Assembly: GCF_016860545.1 (NCBI RefSeq)
Contig: NZ_BNEB01000003.1
Span: 62,001 to 126,000 of the forward strand
DNA from: Streptomyces asoensis
GTDB lineage: Bacteria > Actinomycetota > Actinomycetes > Streptomycetales > Streptomycetaceae
Direction of reading: 5' to 3'
DNA length: 64,000 bases
The notes under the pieces were generated by a model, which saw only the letters and a program-made list of their open reading frames with translations, was not told where the DNA came from and searched no databases. The stretch's first letter is position 1; each line of letters starts with the position of its first letter. A program made the translations under genes and the position numbers. Of this stretch, positions 34,052 to 43,161 are shown piece by piece.

Positions 34052-35317
34052 ATGAAACTCACCGTGGTCGGCGGCGGCTCGACCTACACACCGGAACTCG
34101 TCGACGGCTTCGCCCGCCTGCGCGACACCCTCCCCGTGGAGGAACTGGTCCTCGTCGACCCGGCGGCCGACCGTCTGGAACTCGTCGGCGGCCTCGCCCG
34201 GCGCATCTTCGCCCGGCAGGGCCACCCGGGCCGGATCGTGACGACCTCCGACCTCGACGCGGCCGTCGAGGGCGCGGAAGCCGTGCTGCTGCAACTGCGG
34301 GTCGGCGGACAGGCCGCGCGCGAGCAGGACGAGACCTGGCCCCTGGACTGCGGCTGCGTCGGACAGGAGACGACGGGCGCGGGCGGCCTCGCGAAGGCGC
34401 TGCGCACGGTGCCCGTCGTGCTGGACATCGCCGAACGGGTCCGCCGGACCAACCCGCACGCCTGGATCATCGACTTCACCAACCCGGTCGGCATCGTGAC
34501 CCGCGCCCTGCTGCGCGCCGACCACCGGGCGGTCGGTCTGTGCAACGTGGCGATCGGCCTCCAGCGCAAGTTCGCCGCCCTGCTCGACGTCGCACCGGCC
34601 GAGGTCCACCTGGACCACGTGGGCCTCAACCACCTCACCTGGGAGACCGGGGTGCGCCTGCACGGCCCCGAGGGCGACGACGTGCTGCCGGGCCTGCTGT
34701 CCGCCCACGCCGACGCGATCGCCGCCGACCTGCGGCTGCCGCGCGTACTCCTGGAGCGGCTGGGCACGATTCCCTCCTACTACCTGCGCTACTACTACGC
34801 GCACGACGAGGTCGTCCGGGAACTGCGCACGAAGCCGTCGAGGGCGGCGGAGGTGGCCGCGATGGAACGGCAGCTGCTGTCGCTGTACGCCGATCCGGCC
34901 CTGGACGAGAAGCCGGAGCTGCTGGCCAAGCGCGGCGGCGCCTTCTACTCGGAGGCGGCGGTGGACCTGGCGGCGGCGCTGCTGACCGGCTCGGGCAGCC
35001 CCTACCAGGTGGTGAACACGCTCAACAACGGCACGCTGCCCTTCCTGCCGGACGACGCGGTGATCGAGGTCCAGGCGGCGGTGGGCCCCAAGGGCCCCTC
35101 GCCCCTGCCGGTGGCTCCCGTCGACCCGCTGTACGCGGGCCTGATGGCGAACGTGACGGCGTACGAGGACCTGGCGCTGCGGGCGGCGCTGCACGGAGGC
35201 CGCGACAACGTCCTCAGGGCCCTCCTCGCCCACCCCCTGATCGCGCAGTACGAGTACGCCGAGCAGCTGACCGACCGACTGATCTCACACAACCGGGAGC
35301 ACCTCGCGTGGGCCTGA
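34052..35317 (+). CDS. csnH: GH4-family glycosidase (6-phospho-beta-glucosidase-like)
   Basis: A 421-residue cytoplasmic hydrolase of glycoside hydrolase family 4, which uses NAD and a divalent metal in an oxidation-elimination mechanism. The NAD loop VVGGGSTYTPELVDGF starts the protein; the metal ligands are Cys in GLCNVAIG and His in GLNHLTW, both present. In the csn operon it probably splits imported glucosamine disaccharides. Most GH4 homologues act on 6-phosphosugars, so the kinase downstream may act before or after it. The start is 6 bases after the permease stop. Confidence 0.87.
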   Translation: MKLTVVGGGSTYTPELVDGFARLRDTLPVEELVLVDPAADRLELVGGLARRIFARQGHPGRIVTTSDLDAAVEGAEAVLLQLRVGGQAAREQDETWPLDCGCVGQETTGAGGLAKALRTVPVVLDIAERVRRTNPHAWIIDFTNPVGIVTRALLRADHRAVGLCNVAIGLQRKFAALLDVAPAEVHLDHVGLNHLTWETGVRLHGPEGDDVLPGLLSAHADAIAADLRLPRVLLERLGTIPSYYLRYYYAHDEVVRELRTKPSRAAEVAAMERQLLSLYADPALDEKPELLAKRGGAFYSEAAVDLAAALLTGSGSPYQVVNTLNNGTLPFLPDDAVIEVQAAVGPKGPSPLPVAPVDPLYAGLMANVTAYEDLALRAALHGGRDNVLRALLAHPLIAQYEYAEQLTDRLISHNREHLAWA

Positions 35318-36285
35318 CGGCAAGCGTTCTCGCCATCGACGCGGGCAACAGCAAGACCGACGTCGCGGTCGTGGCGGCCGACGGGGAGGTCCTCGCCACC
35401 GCCCGCGGCGACGGCTTCCGGCCGCCCGCGGTGGGCGTGACCGCGGCGGTGGACGCCCTCGCCGACACCGTCACGCGCGCGTACACGGCGGCGGGCGTCT
35501 CCTCGGTGCGGCACGTCTCGGCCTGTCTGGCCAACGCCGACCTGCCGGTGGAGGAGGAGCGGCTGGCCGCGGCCCTGCGCGCCCGCGCGTGGGGCGCCTC
35601 GGTCGACGTCCGCAACGACACGTTCGCCATCCTGCGGGCGGGCGTCGCCGCCCCCCGCGGGGTGGCCGTGGTCTGCGGCGCCGGCATCAACTGCGTCGGG
35701 ATGCTCCCCGACGGCCGTACCGCCCGCTTCCCGGCCCTCGGCCGGCTCTCCGGCGACTGGGGCGGCGGCTGGGGCCTGGCCGAGGAGGCGATGTGGCACG
35801 CGGCGCGGGCCGAGGACGGCCGGGGAGGGCCGACGGCACTCACGCGGACCCTCCCGTCCCACTTCGGACTGACGTCCATGTACGCCCTGATCGAGTCCCT
35901 GCACCTGGAGCGCATCCCCCCGGCCCGCCGCCACGAACTGACCCCGGTCCTCTTCCGGACGGCGCGGGACGGGGACGCCGTGGCGCGCACGATCGTCGAC
36001 CGGCTGGCGCAGGAGGTCGTGTCGATGGCGACGGTGGCGCTGACCCGCCTCGACCTGCTGGAGGAGGAGACCCCGGTCCTGCTGGGAGGCGGGGTCCTGA
36101 CCGCGGGCCACGGGCAACTGGACGACCGGGTGCGGGAACTGCTGGCCGCGCGGGCCCCGAAGGCGGTGGCGAGGGTCGTACGGGAGCGGCCGGTGCTCGG
36201 AGCGGCGCTGCTGGGCCTGGACCGGCTGGGCGCGGACGCCGGGGCGCAGCGCAGGGTGAGGGACCGTTTCGACGCGGGCGAGTGA
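35308..36285 (+). CDS. csnK: Amino-sugar kinase, BadF/BadG/BcrA/BcrD ATPase family
   Basis: A 325-residue kinase of the ASKHA fold, related to N-acetylglucosamine and glucosamine kinases. The phosphate-1 loop is LAIDAGNSKTDVAVV, the catalytic Asp lies in SVDVRNDTFAIL, and the adenosine motif is VVCGAGINCVG with GRLSGDWGGGWGLAEEA after it. The GTG start overlaps the csnH stop by 10 bases. It would phosphorylate glucosamine released from chitosan oligomers so that it enters amino-sugar metabolism. Last gene of the operon. Confidence 0.87.
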   Translation: MGLTASVLAIDAGNSKTDVAVVAADGEVLATARGDGFRPPAVGVTAAVDALADTVTRAYTAAGVSSVRHVSACLANADLPVEEERLAAALRARAWGASVDVRNDTFAILRAGVAAPRGVAVVCGAGINCVGMLPDGRTARFPALGRLSGDWGGGWGLAEEAMWHAARAEDGRGGPTALTRTLPSHFGLTSMYALIESLHLERIPPARRHELTPVLFRTARDGDAVARTIVDRLAQEVVSMATVALTRLDLLEEETPVLLGGGVLTAGHGQLDDRVRELLAARAPKAVARVVRERPVLGAALLGLDRLGADAGAQRRVRDRFDAGE

Positions 36286-36298
36286 CCGCTTCCGGGGC

Positions 36299-36330
36299 GC
36301 GCGGGACCGTATCGCCGTACGGTCCCGCGC
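36299..36330 (+). terminator. Terminator of the csn operon
   Basis: A perfect 13-bp stem (36299-36311 with 36318-36330), 6-base loop, 13 bases after csnK. Confidence 0.8.
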
Positions 36331-36433
36331 ACCGGCGCGTGCCCGCCGCGACGCGCGCGCCCCCGACACGACGCGCGCCCCCGCGAAGGAACCGAACACC
36401 CACCCGACGCGTATTCATGGACAGGGGTGACTG

Positions 36434-36450
36434 CGATCTGATCAAGATCG
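36434..36450. promoter_or_regulatory. Inverted repeat upstream of the GlnX-PknG locus
   Basis: CGATCT-GATCA-AGATCG is a perfect 6-bp inverted repeat around a 5-base centre, AT-rich against its surroundings, 78 bases before the first gene of the signalling locus. It is a candidate operator; the regulator is unknown. Confidence 0.45.
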
Positions 36451-36527
36451 AGTGAAGGCCGGTGCGCAGGACCGGTCCCGCCAGCGATACTGGCGGCGGC
36501 AGCTGACCATGGGGGAGGTCAAAGAAC

Positions 36528-37919
36528 GTGGCAGACCCGGCAACGAGCACCACCGTACCGGCGCCCACGCCGACGCCGGTACCGCCGCCGACCCGCCGTA
36601 CGGCGTTCGCCGAGGGCGTCGACACGGTGCGCGCGGCGGCGACCACGGAACCGGGCCGGCTCCGCATCATCGGGGCCCTCCTCGCCCTCCTCGTCCTCGC
36701 CTTCGGGTCCGTGACGGCCTGGCAGACCACCGACCGCGCGGCCGCCGCCGACGACGTGCTGCACAAGAGCCAGCCGCTCAGCTCGGCCGCGGCCGACATC
36801 TACCGCTCGCTGGCCGACGCCAACACGACCGCCTCCAGCGGCTTCCTGGCGGGCGGTCAGGAGACCGCGCAGTCCCGGCAGCGCTACGAGGAGGACATCG
36901 ACACGGCGGCCGCCAAGCTGGTCACCGCGGCCAACAACGCCGATCCCGACTCGCCCTCCACCGCCTCCATCACCAAGCTGAACAAGCTGCTGCCCGAGTA
37001 CAAGGGCCTGGTGGAGCGCGCGCGTACGTACAACCGGCAGGGCTTCCCCGTCGGCGGCGCGTATCTGCGGTACGCGAACGAGAAGATGCAGAAGGACATG
37101 CTCCCGGCGGCGGAGGACCTCTACAAGAAGGAGAACCAGCGCCTCCAGGACGACTACGGCGACGCCACCCCCTACCCGTGGGCGGCGATCGCGCTGGGCG
37201 TCCTCGCGCTGGCCGGCCTCGCCTGGGCGCAGCACCGCAACTACCGCCGCACCAACCGCGTCCTGAACCACGGCCTGGTGGCCGCGACGGCGACCACCAC
37301 CGTCGTCCTGCTCTGGCTGGTGATCGGCCACAGCGTGGCGCGGGCCGGCCTCGACGACTCCTACGACCACGGCGTCCGCTCGCTGAACGTCCTGCACGAC
37401 GCCCGGATCGCTTCCCTCAAGGCCCGCGGCAACGAGAACCTGACGCTCGTGGCGCGCGGCGCCGAGACCGTCAAGGTGACGGCCGACGGCGAGCCGGTGA
37501 CCCTCGACAAGTTCGACCACGACTTCACCACCGAGATCACCACCCTCGGCAAGGGCCTCACCCTCGCGGCGGAACTCGCCCACGACGAGGCGGGCGAGAA
37601 GCCGGTCACGACGGCCGAGAGCAACATGGTGGAGTGGAAGAAGCGCCACACCGCGGCCCGCGCCCAGGACGACAACGGCAACTACGAACAGGCGCTCGCC
37701 CTGGTGATCGGCGGCAAGGAAGCGACCGGCGCGTGCTTCGACGGCGTCGACAGGAACCTCGCGAACGCGCTGACGCACGAGCAGGGCGAGTTCCGCCGGG
37801 CCGCCGGGGACGGCCTGGACGCGATGACGGGTCTGCCGATCGGCGCCGCCGTGCTCGCCGTCCTGGGCGCCGCGGGCGCGGTCCTCGGCATCGGCCGCCG
37901 GCTGTCGGAGTACCGGTGA
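36528..37919 (+). CDS. GlnX-like membrane sensor protein
   Basis: A 463-residue membrane protein with four predicted helices (about 44-64, 218-236, 252-275 and 432-452). Between helices 1 and 2, and again between 3 and 4, lie helical regions of about 150 residues outside the membrane that resemble four-helix sensor domains. The Pro/Thr-rich first 25 residues are cytoplasmic. The gene stands directly before a glutamate-type binding protein and a PknG-type kinase. In Mycobacterium and Corynebacterium GlnX links GlnH ligand binding to PknG, and the same role is inferred here. GTG start with GGGGGAGG upstream. Confidence 0.75.
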   Translation: MADPATSTTVPAPTPTPVPPPTRRTAFAEGVDTVRAAATTEPGRLRIIGALLALLVLAFGSVTAWQTTDRAAAADDVLHKSQPLSSAAADIYRSLADANTTASSGFLAGGQETAQSRQRYEEDIDTAAAKLVTAANNADPDSPSTASITKLNKLLPEYKGLVERARTYNRQGFPVGGAYLRYANEKMQKDMLPAAEDLYKKENQRLQDDYGDATPYPWAAIALGVLALAGLAWAQHRNYRRTNRVLNHGLVAATATTTVVLLWLVIGHSVARAGLDDSYDHGVRSLNVLHDARIASLKARGNENLTLVARGAETVKVTADGEPVTLDKFDHDFTTEITTLGKGLTLAAELAHDEAGEKPVTTAESNMVEWKKRHTAARAQDDNGNYEQALALVIGGKEATGACFDGVDRNLANALTHEQGEFRRAAGDGLDAMTGLPIGAAVLAVLGAAGAVLGIGRRLSEYR

Positions 37920-38041
37920 ACGGGCGCGGGCCGGTGAACGGGCGCGCACCGGTGCATCCGGGCGGGACACCGGGCAGGAACGGATCGGCGGGCGGGGACG
38001 GAGCGGCGGAAGGCGGCGTACCGGTGGAAGGGGGCGCGACG

Positions 38042-39073
38042 ATGCGTGTGCGACGGGTGCGGTCCGGCCTGAAGGGCTGGGGCGGAGTGGGCGCGATGGC
38101 GGCGCTGTGCGCCCTCGCGCTGTCCTTCGTCCTGCTGCTGCCGTGGACGACCCGCTCGCCCGGCGACGGCGCCACGGGCCGGGCCGGGCAGGGCGTCGCC
38201 GACGGCACCCCGGCGGCCGACGCCGCGTGCAAGGACCCGGAGAAGCGGACACCGGCGCCGTCGACCGCGGACGGCCCGACGATCGCCGCCATCAAGGCCC
38301 GGCAGGGCGAGAAGCGCAAGCTGATCGTCGGTGTCGACCAGAACAGCTACCGCTGGGGCTACCGCGACCCCAACAACACGGGCGCGGAGCTGGAGGGCTT
38401 CGACATCGACCTGGTGCACCGGATAGCCCAGGACATCCTCGGCGACCCGGACGCGGTCCAGTTCAAGGCCATCCCGACCAACCAGCGCATCCCGGCCGTC
38501 CAGGAGGGCCGGGTCGACATGGTCGTCCGCACCATGACGATCTCCTGCGCCCGGCTCGACGACGTCGCGTTCTCCGCGCCCTACTTCAAGACGGGCCAGC
38601 AGGTTCTCGCCCCCAAGTCCTCGCCGATCACGGGCTACAACGACACGCTGGCCCGCAAGAAGGTCTGCACGGCCACCGGTTCGACGGCCAACGGCAAGCT
38701 GGTCGAGGACAAGGACGCCGGCCGGATCGCCTCCAGCGTCGTCATCGCCGCGCCCGTGCCCAACCAGCTCGACTGCCTGGTCCGGTTGCAGCTCGGCGAG
38801 GTCGACGCGGTGGTCACCGACGGCGCGCTCGCGGCCAGCCAGGCCGCCCAGGACCCCACGGTCGAGCTGAAGGGCGCCGCCTTCACCACCGAGTACTACG
38901 GCGTGGCGATGAAGAAGGACGCGACGGACCTGGTGCGCCGGGTCAACCAGATCCTGGTGCAGTACCGCGCGAACGGCTGGCAGGCGTCGTACGACAAGTG
39001 GCTTTCGGCGACACTGGGCAGCGACGCGACGACGTCGAGGCCGCCCGCGCCGCAGTACCTCACCACCGGCTGA
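38042..39073 (+). CDS. GlnH-like glutamate-type substrate-binding protein
   Basis: A 343-residue exported binding protein (SBP family 3). An N-terminal signal anchor lies at about residues 18-38. The ligand domain has ELEGFDIDLVHRIAQDILG, AIPTNQRIPAVQEGRVDMVV, the CARLDDVAFSAPYFKTGQQVL hinge and VCTATGSTANGKL. No transporter permease is nearby, so it is a sensor, as for mycobacterial GlnH with PknG. I chose the ATG at 38042 with GGAAGGGGG upstream. A GTG at 37916 overlapping the previous stop (GTGA) would add 42 Gly/Pro-rich residues and is possible. No lipobox Cys is seen, unlike mycobacterial GlnH. Confidence 0.8.
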   Translation: MRVRRVRSGLKGWGGVGAMAALCALALSFVLLLPWTTRSPGDGATGRAGQGVADGTPAADAACKDPEKRTPAPSTADGPTIAAIKARQGEKRKLIVGVDQNSYRWGYRDPNNTGAELEGFDIDLVHRIAQDILGDPDAVQFKAIPTNQRIPAVQEGRVDMVVRTMTISCARLDDVAFSAPYFKTGQQVLAPKSSPITGYNDTLARKKVCTATGSTANGKLVEDKDAGRIASSVVIAAPVPNQLDCLVRLQLGEVDAVVTDGALAASQAAQDPTVELKGAAFTTEYYGVAMKKDATDLVRRVNQILVQYRANGWQASYDKWLSATLGSDATTSRPPAPQYLTTG

Positions 39074-39145
39074 CGGGCCGGCGGGCAAGGCGGCGGGGCG
39101 GACCGCCGCAGAGCGAGCAACCGACACAGCAGCGAGAGGTGATCG

Positions 39146-40486
39146 ATGGGCGTCACGGGACCCCCCGGGCCGGTGATGGACCGGGACGAGGTCGACCGTG
39201 CGCTGGCGCGGCTCGGCGCGGAGCACGAGGCGATCGAGACCTCCCTCCTCGCCCTCCAGGACCACGCGGGCCGCAGACTCCTCGAAGGCGCCGAACTCAC
39301 GGGCGTCACCAAGGAACGCTGGGCCTGCGCCGAGGTGTCGATCACCCTGCTCTGGGCGTACTTCGACGCCTACACCGACGCGCTGCGCGGCGCCCGGGAC
39401 ATCCGCTCGCGCCGCCGCTGGTCCAGCCGCGAGGACCTGGTGGAACTGACGGAACTGCTGCGCGGCGAATCGGTCACGGTGGCCGGGTCGGTGGCCGGCG
39501 CGGCGGGCGCCGGGCCGGCCACCGACCCGGCACTGCACGGCACCGGCCGGCTCAGCCACAGCTTCTCCCTCACCGGCCTCGTCGACCGGATGAACGAGCT
39601 CTACGCGTCGTCGCTCGACATGGTCGTGACCGCCGACGCGGTGTGGTCGGCGCTGCCCGCCCGGATAGATTTACTGGCCGCGGAGCTCCAGCGCACCCGC
39701 GCGCTCGCGCACTCGGTCGGCGTGCGCCCGGGCGAGCACCCGGCCGGCGACGACCTGGAACGCATCACCCGGACGCTGACCTCGCTGCGCGAGCAGGTGG
39801 TGTCGGACCCACTGGCCTTCTGGGTGCGCGCGCAGGGCAGTTCGGCGCCGGGCGGCGGCCGTCCGGACACCACCGTCTACGACCGCGAGGCGCGCGCCCT
39901 GGAGGACGTGCGCCGCGAGATCGACGCCGTCCTGACCGTCCGCCAGGACGCGGAGCAGCGGCTGGTCAGGCTGCGGGACGTGCTCAGCCGCGCCGACCGG
40001 ACGCTCGCCGAGGCGCGCACCGCGCGCGGCGAGGTGCTGGCGAAGATCGCCGCCACGGAGGTGCCGGTGGTCAGCGGGCCGCCGACCGTGCTCCAGGAAC
40101 AGCTGGCGACGGCCTCCGAGTACCGCAGACAGGCGCAGTGGCACCGCCTGTCCCCGCTCCTGGAGTCCCTGGAGCAGAAGGCGGAGGACGAACTGCTGCG
40201 CGCCCGCGAGTCGCTGACCGCGGTCACCCAGCCGCTGGCGGTCCGCGCGGAGCTGCGCGGGCGCATCGACGCGTACCGGGCGAAGGTCGCCCGGCACGGG
40301 CTCGCCGAGGACCCGTTCCTCATCGAGCGCTACGACGCGGCGCGCCGCATGCTGTGGAGCGCGCCCTGCGATCTGCGCGTCGCCGAACAGGCCGTCCTGC
40401 GCTACCAGCAGGCGGCCGCCGAACTCCTCACGGCACCGCGCGTGCCGGAGCAGGGCGGACCTCAGGACCGTAGGGGGGAGCAGTAG
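39146..40486 (+). CDS. Coiled-coil protein of the PknG locus, contains a TTA codon
   Basis: A 446-residue soluble, mostly helical protein with no recognised domain. Charged heptad-like stretches cover about residues 10-60, 155-215 and 245-420 (for example ALEDVRREIDAVLTVRQDAE). Codon 176 is TTA (39671-39673), right after rare ATA-GAT. In Streptomyces TTA needs the bldA tRNA, so full-length product may be restricted to later growth. The gene ends 2 bases before the kinase gene and is probably co-translated. A scaffold between the membrane sensor and kinase is an inference from position only. Confidence 0.75.
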   Translation: MGVTGPPGPVMDRDEVDRALARLGAEHEAIETSLLALQDHAGRRLLEGAELTGVTKERWACAEVSITLLWAYFDAYTDALRGARDIRSRRRWSSREDLVELTELLRGESVTVAGSVAGAAGAGPATDPALHGTGRLSHSFSLTGLVDRMNELYASSLDMVVTADAVWSALPARIDLLAAELQRTRALAHSVGVRPGEHPAGDDLERITRTLTSLREQVVSDPLAFWVRAQGSSAPGGGRPDTTVYDREARALEDVRREIDAVLTVRQDAEQRLVRLRDVLSRADRTLAEARTARGEVLAKIAATEVPVVSGPPTVLQEQLATASEYRRQAQWHRLSPLLESLEQKAEDELLRARESLTAVTQPLAVRAELRGRIDAYRAKVARHGLAEDPFLIERYDAARRMLWSAPCDLRVAEQAVLRYQQAAAELLTAPRVPEQGGPQDRRGEQ

Positions 40487-40488
40487 CC

Positions 40489-43158
40489 ATGAGTCAGGCA
40501 GGGCAGTCGTGTCAGCGGCCGGGCTGCGAAGGGTCGTACGAGGACGTGGGCGGCGGCGAGCTGTACTGCGACACGTGCGGTCTGGCCCCGGTCGTCTCGT
40601 CCGGGGGCACCCCCTCCGGGCAGGGCCTGGTCGGCTCACTGCCGACCGGGGTGACCGGGGGCGGCAAGGGCTCGGCGGGCAGCGCCGGTTCGCGTTCCAG
40701 CGGGCGCAGCGCCCCCAGCACCCGTACGTCGTCGCAGTCGTCGAAGTCGCGGCGCTCGGTGTCCGGGCGGCTGTCGCGGTCGCTGTCGGGCCGGACCACG
40801 GGCCGCTCGGTGTCGGTGCGCAGCTCCGGCTCGACCGCCGGCTCCTCGGGGCGGGCCCGGCTCGGCGCCGGACTGGTCACGGTGCCGCAGGTGCCGAGGC
40901 CCGACCCGCGCGCGATGGTGCAGGAGAACCCGGAGGTGCCGGAGCGCAAGCGGTTCTGCTCGCGCTCCGACTGCGGTGCCCCGGTGGGCCGTTCGCGCGG
41001 CGAACGGGAGGGGCGCACGGAGGGCTTCTGCACCAAGTGCGGCCACCCGTACTCCTTCGTGCCGAAGCTGAAGGCCGGCGACGTCGTGCACGGCCAGTAC
41101 GAGGTCGTGGGCTGTCTGGCGCACGGCGGGCTCGGCTGGGTCTACCTCGCGGTCGACCGCGCGGTGTCGGACCGGTGGGTCGTCCTCAAGGGCCTGCTGG
41201 ACACGGGCGACCAGGACGCGATGGCCGCGGCCATCTCCGAACGGCGCTTCCTCGCCGAGATCGAGCACGCCAACATCGTGCGGATCTACAACTTCGTCGA
41301 ACACCTCGACCAGCGCACCGGCTCGCTCGACGGCTACATCGTCATGGAGTACGTCGGCGGCAAGTCGCTGAAGGAGATCGCCAACGACCGCCGCACCCCG
41401 CAGGGCAAGCGCGACCCGCTCCCCGTCGAGCAGGCCTGCGCCTACGGCATCGAGGCGCTCGAGGCGCTCGGCCATCTGCACAGCCGCAACCTGCTGTACT
41501 GCGACTTCAAGGTCGACAACGCCATCCAGACCGAGGACCAGCTCAAGCTGATCGACATGGGCGCGGTCCGGCGGATGGACGACGACGAGTCGGCCATCTA
41601 CGGCACGGTCGGCTACCAGGGCCCGGAGGTGGCGGAGGTCGGCCCGTCGGTCGCGTCCGACCTGTACACGGTGGGCCGTACCCTCGCCGTCCTGACCTTC
41701 GACTTCCAGGGCTACACGACCGTCTTCGCGGACTCCCTGCCCGACCCCGACAACATCGACGTCTTCCGCCGGTACGAGTCGTTCTACCGGCTGCTGGTCC
41801 GCGCCACCGACCCGGACCCGGCCCGCAGGTTCGCCTCCGCGCAGGAGATGGCGGAGCAGCTCACGGGCGTGCTGCGCGAGGTCGTTTCCCTCCAGAGCGG
41901 CCGGGCCAGACCCGCGCTGTCGACCCTGTTCGGGCCCGAGGTCAAGGTCACGGACACGGAGCTGTTCCCGAAGCTGGACGGCGAGGTGTCCCGGCTCGGC
42001 GCGCGGGTCGCCGTCAAGTCGTCGCGCCGCAACGGCGGCCCGGGCCGGGGGACGGCGTCCGCCGCCCCGCCCGCCCTGCCCGGTGTGGCTCCCGCGTTCG
42101 CCGGAGCGGCCGCGGCCCCGCCCGGCGGCGCGGCCTTCACCGGCGGCGCCCCGGTGCCTGGCCCCGGCGGCGCACCGGCCGGCACCGGAAGCACCGTCGC
42201 CGTGCGCGCCGTCGCCCCCGGACTGGTCAGGACCGTCCCCGCGCCCGCCGCCGCGCTCGCGCTGCCCGTGCCGCACGTCGACGCCTCCGACCCCAACGCG
42301 GGCTTCCTGGCCGGTCTGCTGACGTCCGCGCCGGGCGAGCTGATCACCGCTCTCGCGGCCGCTCCGGCGCCGTCGGTCGAGACCCGGCTGCGGCAGATCC
42401 GCGCCTGGCTGGAGAACGGCGACCACCAGGCCGCCCTCATGGCCCTGGGGATCCTGGAGGACGAACGGCCCGACGACTGGCGGGTCGTCTGGTACCGGGG
42501 CGTGGCCTCGCTGGTCACCGGCGACCACGAGGGCGCCGCGCTCGCCTTCGACGCGATCTACGACGCCTTCCCGGGCGAACCCGCGCCCAAGCTGGCGCTC
42601 GGTCTGTGCGCGGAGGTGCTGGGCCAGCTGGACAACGCCGCCGAGTACTACCGCCTGGTGTGGTCGACGGACCCCAGCTACGTCAGCTCCGCGTTCGGGC
42701 TGGCCCGCGTCCAGCTCGCCGCCGGGGACCGCAAGGGCGCCGTGACGACGCTGGAGTCGGTGCCGGAGTCCTCCATCCACTACACGGCGGCCCGGGTCGC
42801 CGCGGTGCGCGCCCGCCTCCGGCAGCGGACGGCGCTCGCCTCCGACGTACCCTTCCTGGAGGACCTCACCGCCGCCGCGGTCCAGGTCGAGGCGCTGGAC
42901 GCGTACGGTCTGGATCCGACGCGGCGCGAGCAGTTGTCCGCGGAGGTCCTCGGCTGTGCCCTGGACTGGATACTCTCCGGAGGCCGGGGCGAGGGCCCGG
43001 CCGCCCGGGCGCTGCTCGGCAACGAACTGGACGAGCGGGGGCTGCGCTTCGGCCTGGAGCGCTCGTACCGCACGCTGGCCCGGCTGGCGACGGGCGGCGA
43101 GGAAAGGATCGACCTGGTGGAACGTGCCAATCGTTACCGCCCCCGGACGTGGGTGTAG
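40489..43158 (+). CDS. pknG: PknG-type serine/threonine protein kinase
   Basis: An 889-residue cytoplasmic kinase. A first zinc ribbon (C8, C13, C27, C30) is followed by a Ser/Arg-rich linker, then the rubredoxin-like module (C157, C162, C181, C184) and the kinase core (about 200-480). The AHGGLGWVYLA loop, the Lys in VVLKG, the catalytic YCDFKVDN and IDMGAV in place of DFG all follow mycobacterial PknG closely. C-terminal TPR-like helices cover about 620-880, after a Pro/Ala linker. The extra N-terminal ribbon is not in mycobacterial PknG but recurs in the phosphatase and FHA proteins downstream. Known PknG phosphorylates an FHA protein that controls 2-oxoglutarate metabolism. Confidence 0.88.
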   Translation: MSQAGQSCQRPGCEGSYEDVGGGELYCDTCGLAPVVSSGGTPSGQGLVGSLPTGVTGGGKGSAGSAGSRSSGRSAPSTRTSSQSSKSRRSVSGRLSRSLSGRTTGRSVSVRSSGSTAGSSGRARLGAGLVTVPQVPRPDPRAMVQENPEVPERKRFCSRSDCGAPVGRSRGEREGRTEGFCTKCGHPYSFVPKLKAGDVVHGQYEVVGCLAHGGLGWVYLAVDRAVSDRWVVLKGLLDTGDQDAMAAAISERRFLAEIEHANIVRIYNFVEHLDQRTGSLDGYIVMEYVGGKSLKEIANDRRTPQGKRDPLPVEQACAYGIEALEALGHLHSRNLLYCDFKVDNAIQTEDQLKLIDMGAVRRMDDDESAIYGTVGYQGPEVAEVGPSVASDLYTVGRTLAVLTFDFQGYTTVFADSLPDPDNIDVFRRYESFYRLLVRATDPDPARRFASAQEMAEQLTGVLREVVSLQSGRARPALSTLFGPEVKVTDTELFPKLDGEVSRLGARVAVKSSRRNGGPGRGTASAAPPALPGVAPAFAGAAAAPPGGAAFTGGAPVPGPGGAPAGTGSTVAVRAVAPGLVRTVPAPAAALALPVPHVDASDPNAGFLAGLLTSAPGELITALAAAPAPSVETRLRQIRAWLENGDHQAALMALGILEDERPDDWRVVWYRGVASLVTGDHEGAALAFDAIYDAFPGEPAPKLALGLCAEVLGQLDNAAEYYRLVWSTDPSYVSSAFGLARVQLAAGDRKGAVTTLESVPESSIHYTAARVAAVRARLRQRTALASDVPFLEDLTAAAVQVEALDAYGLDPTRREQLSAEVLGCALDWILSGGRGEGPAARALLGNELDERGLRFGLERSYRTLARLATGGEERIDLVERANRYRPRTWV

Positions 43159-43161
43159 TTG

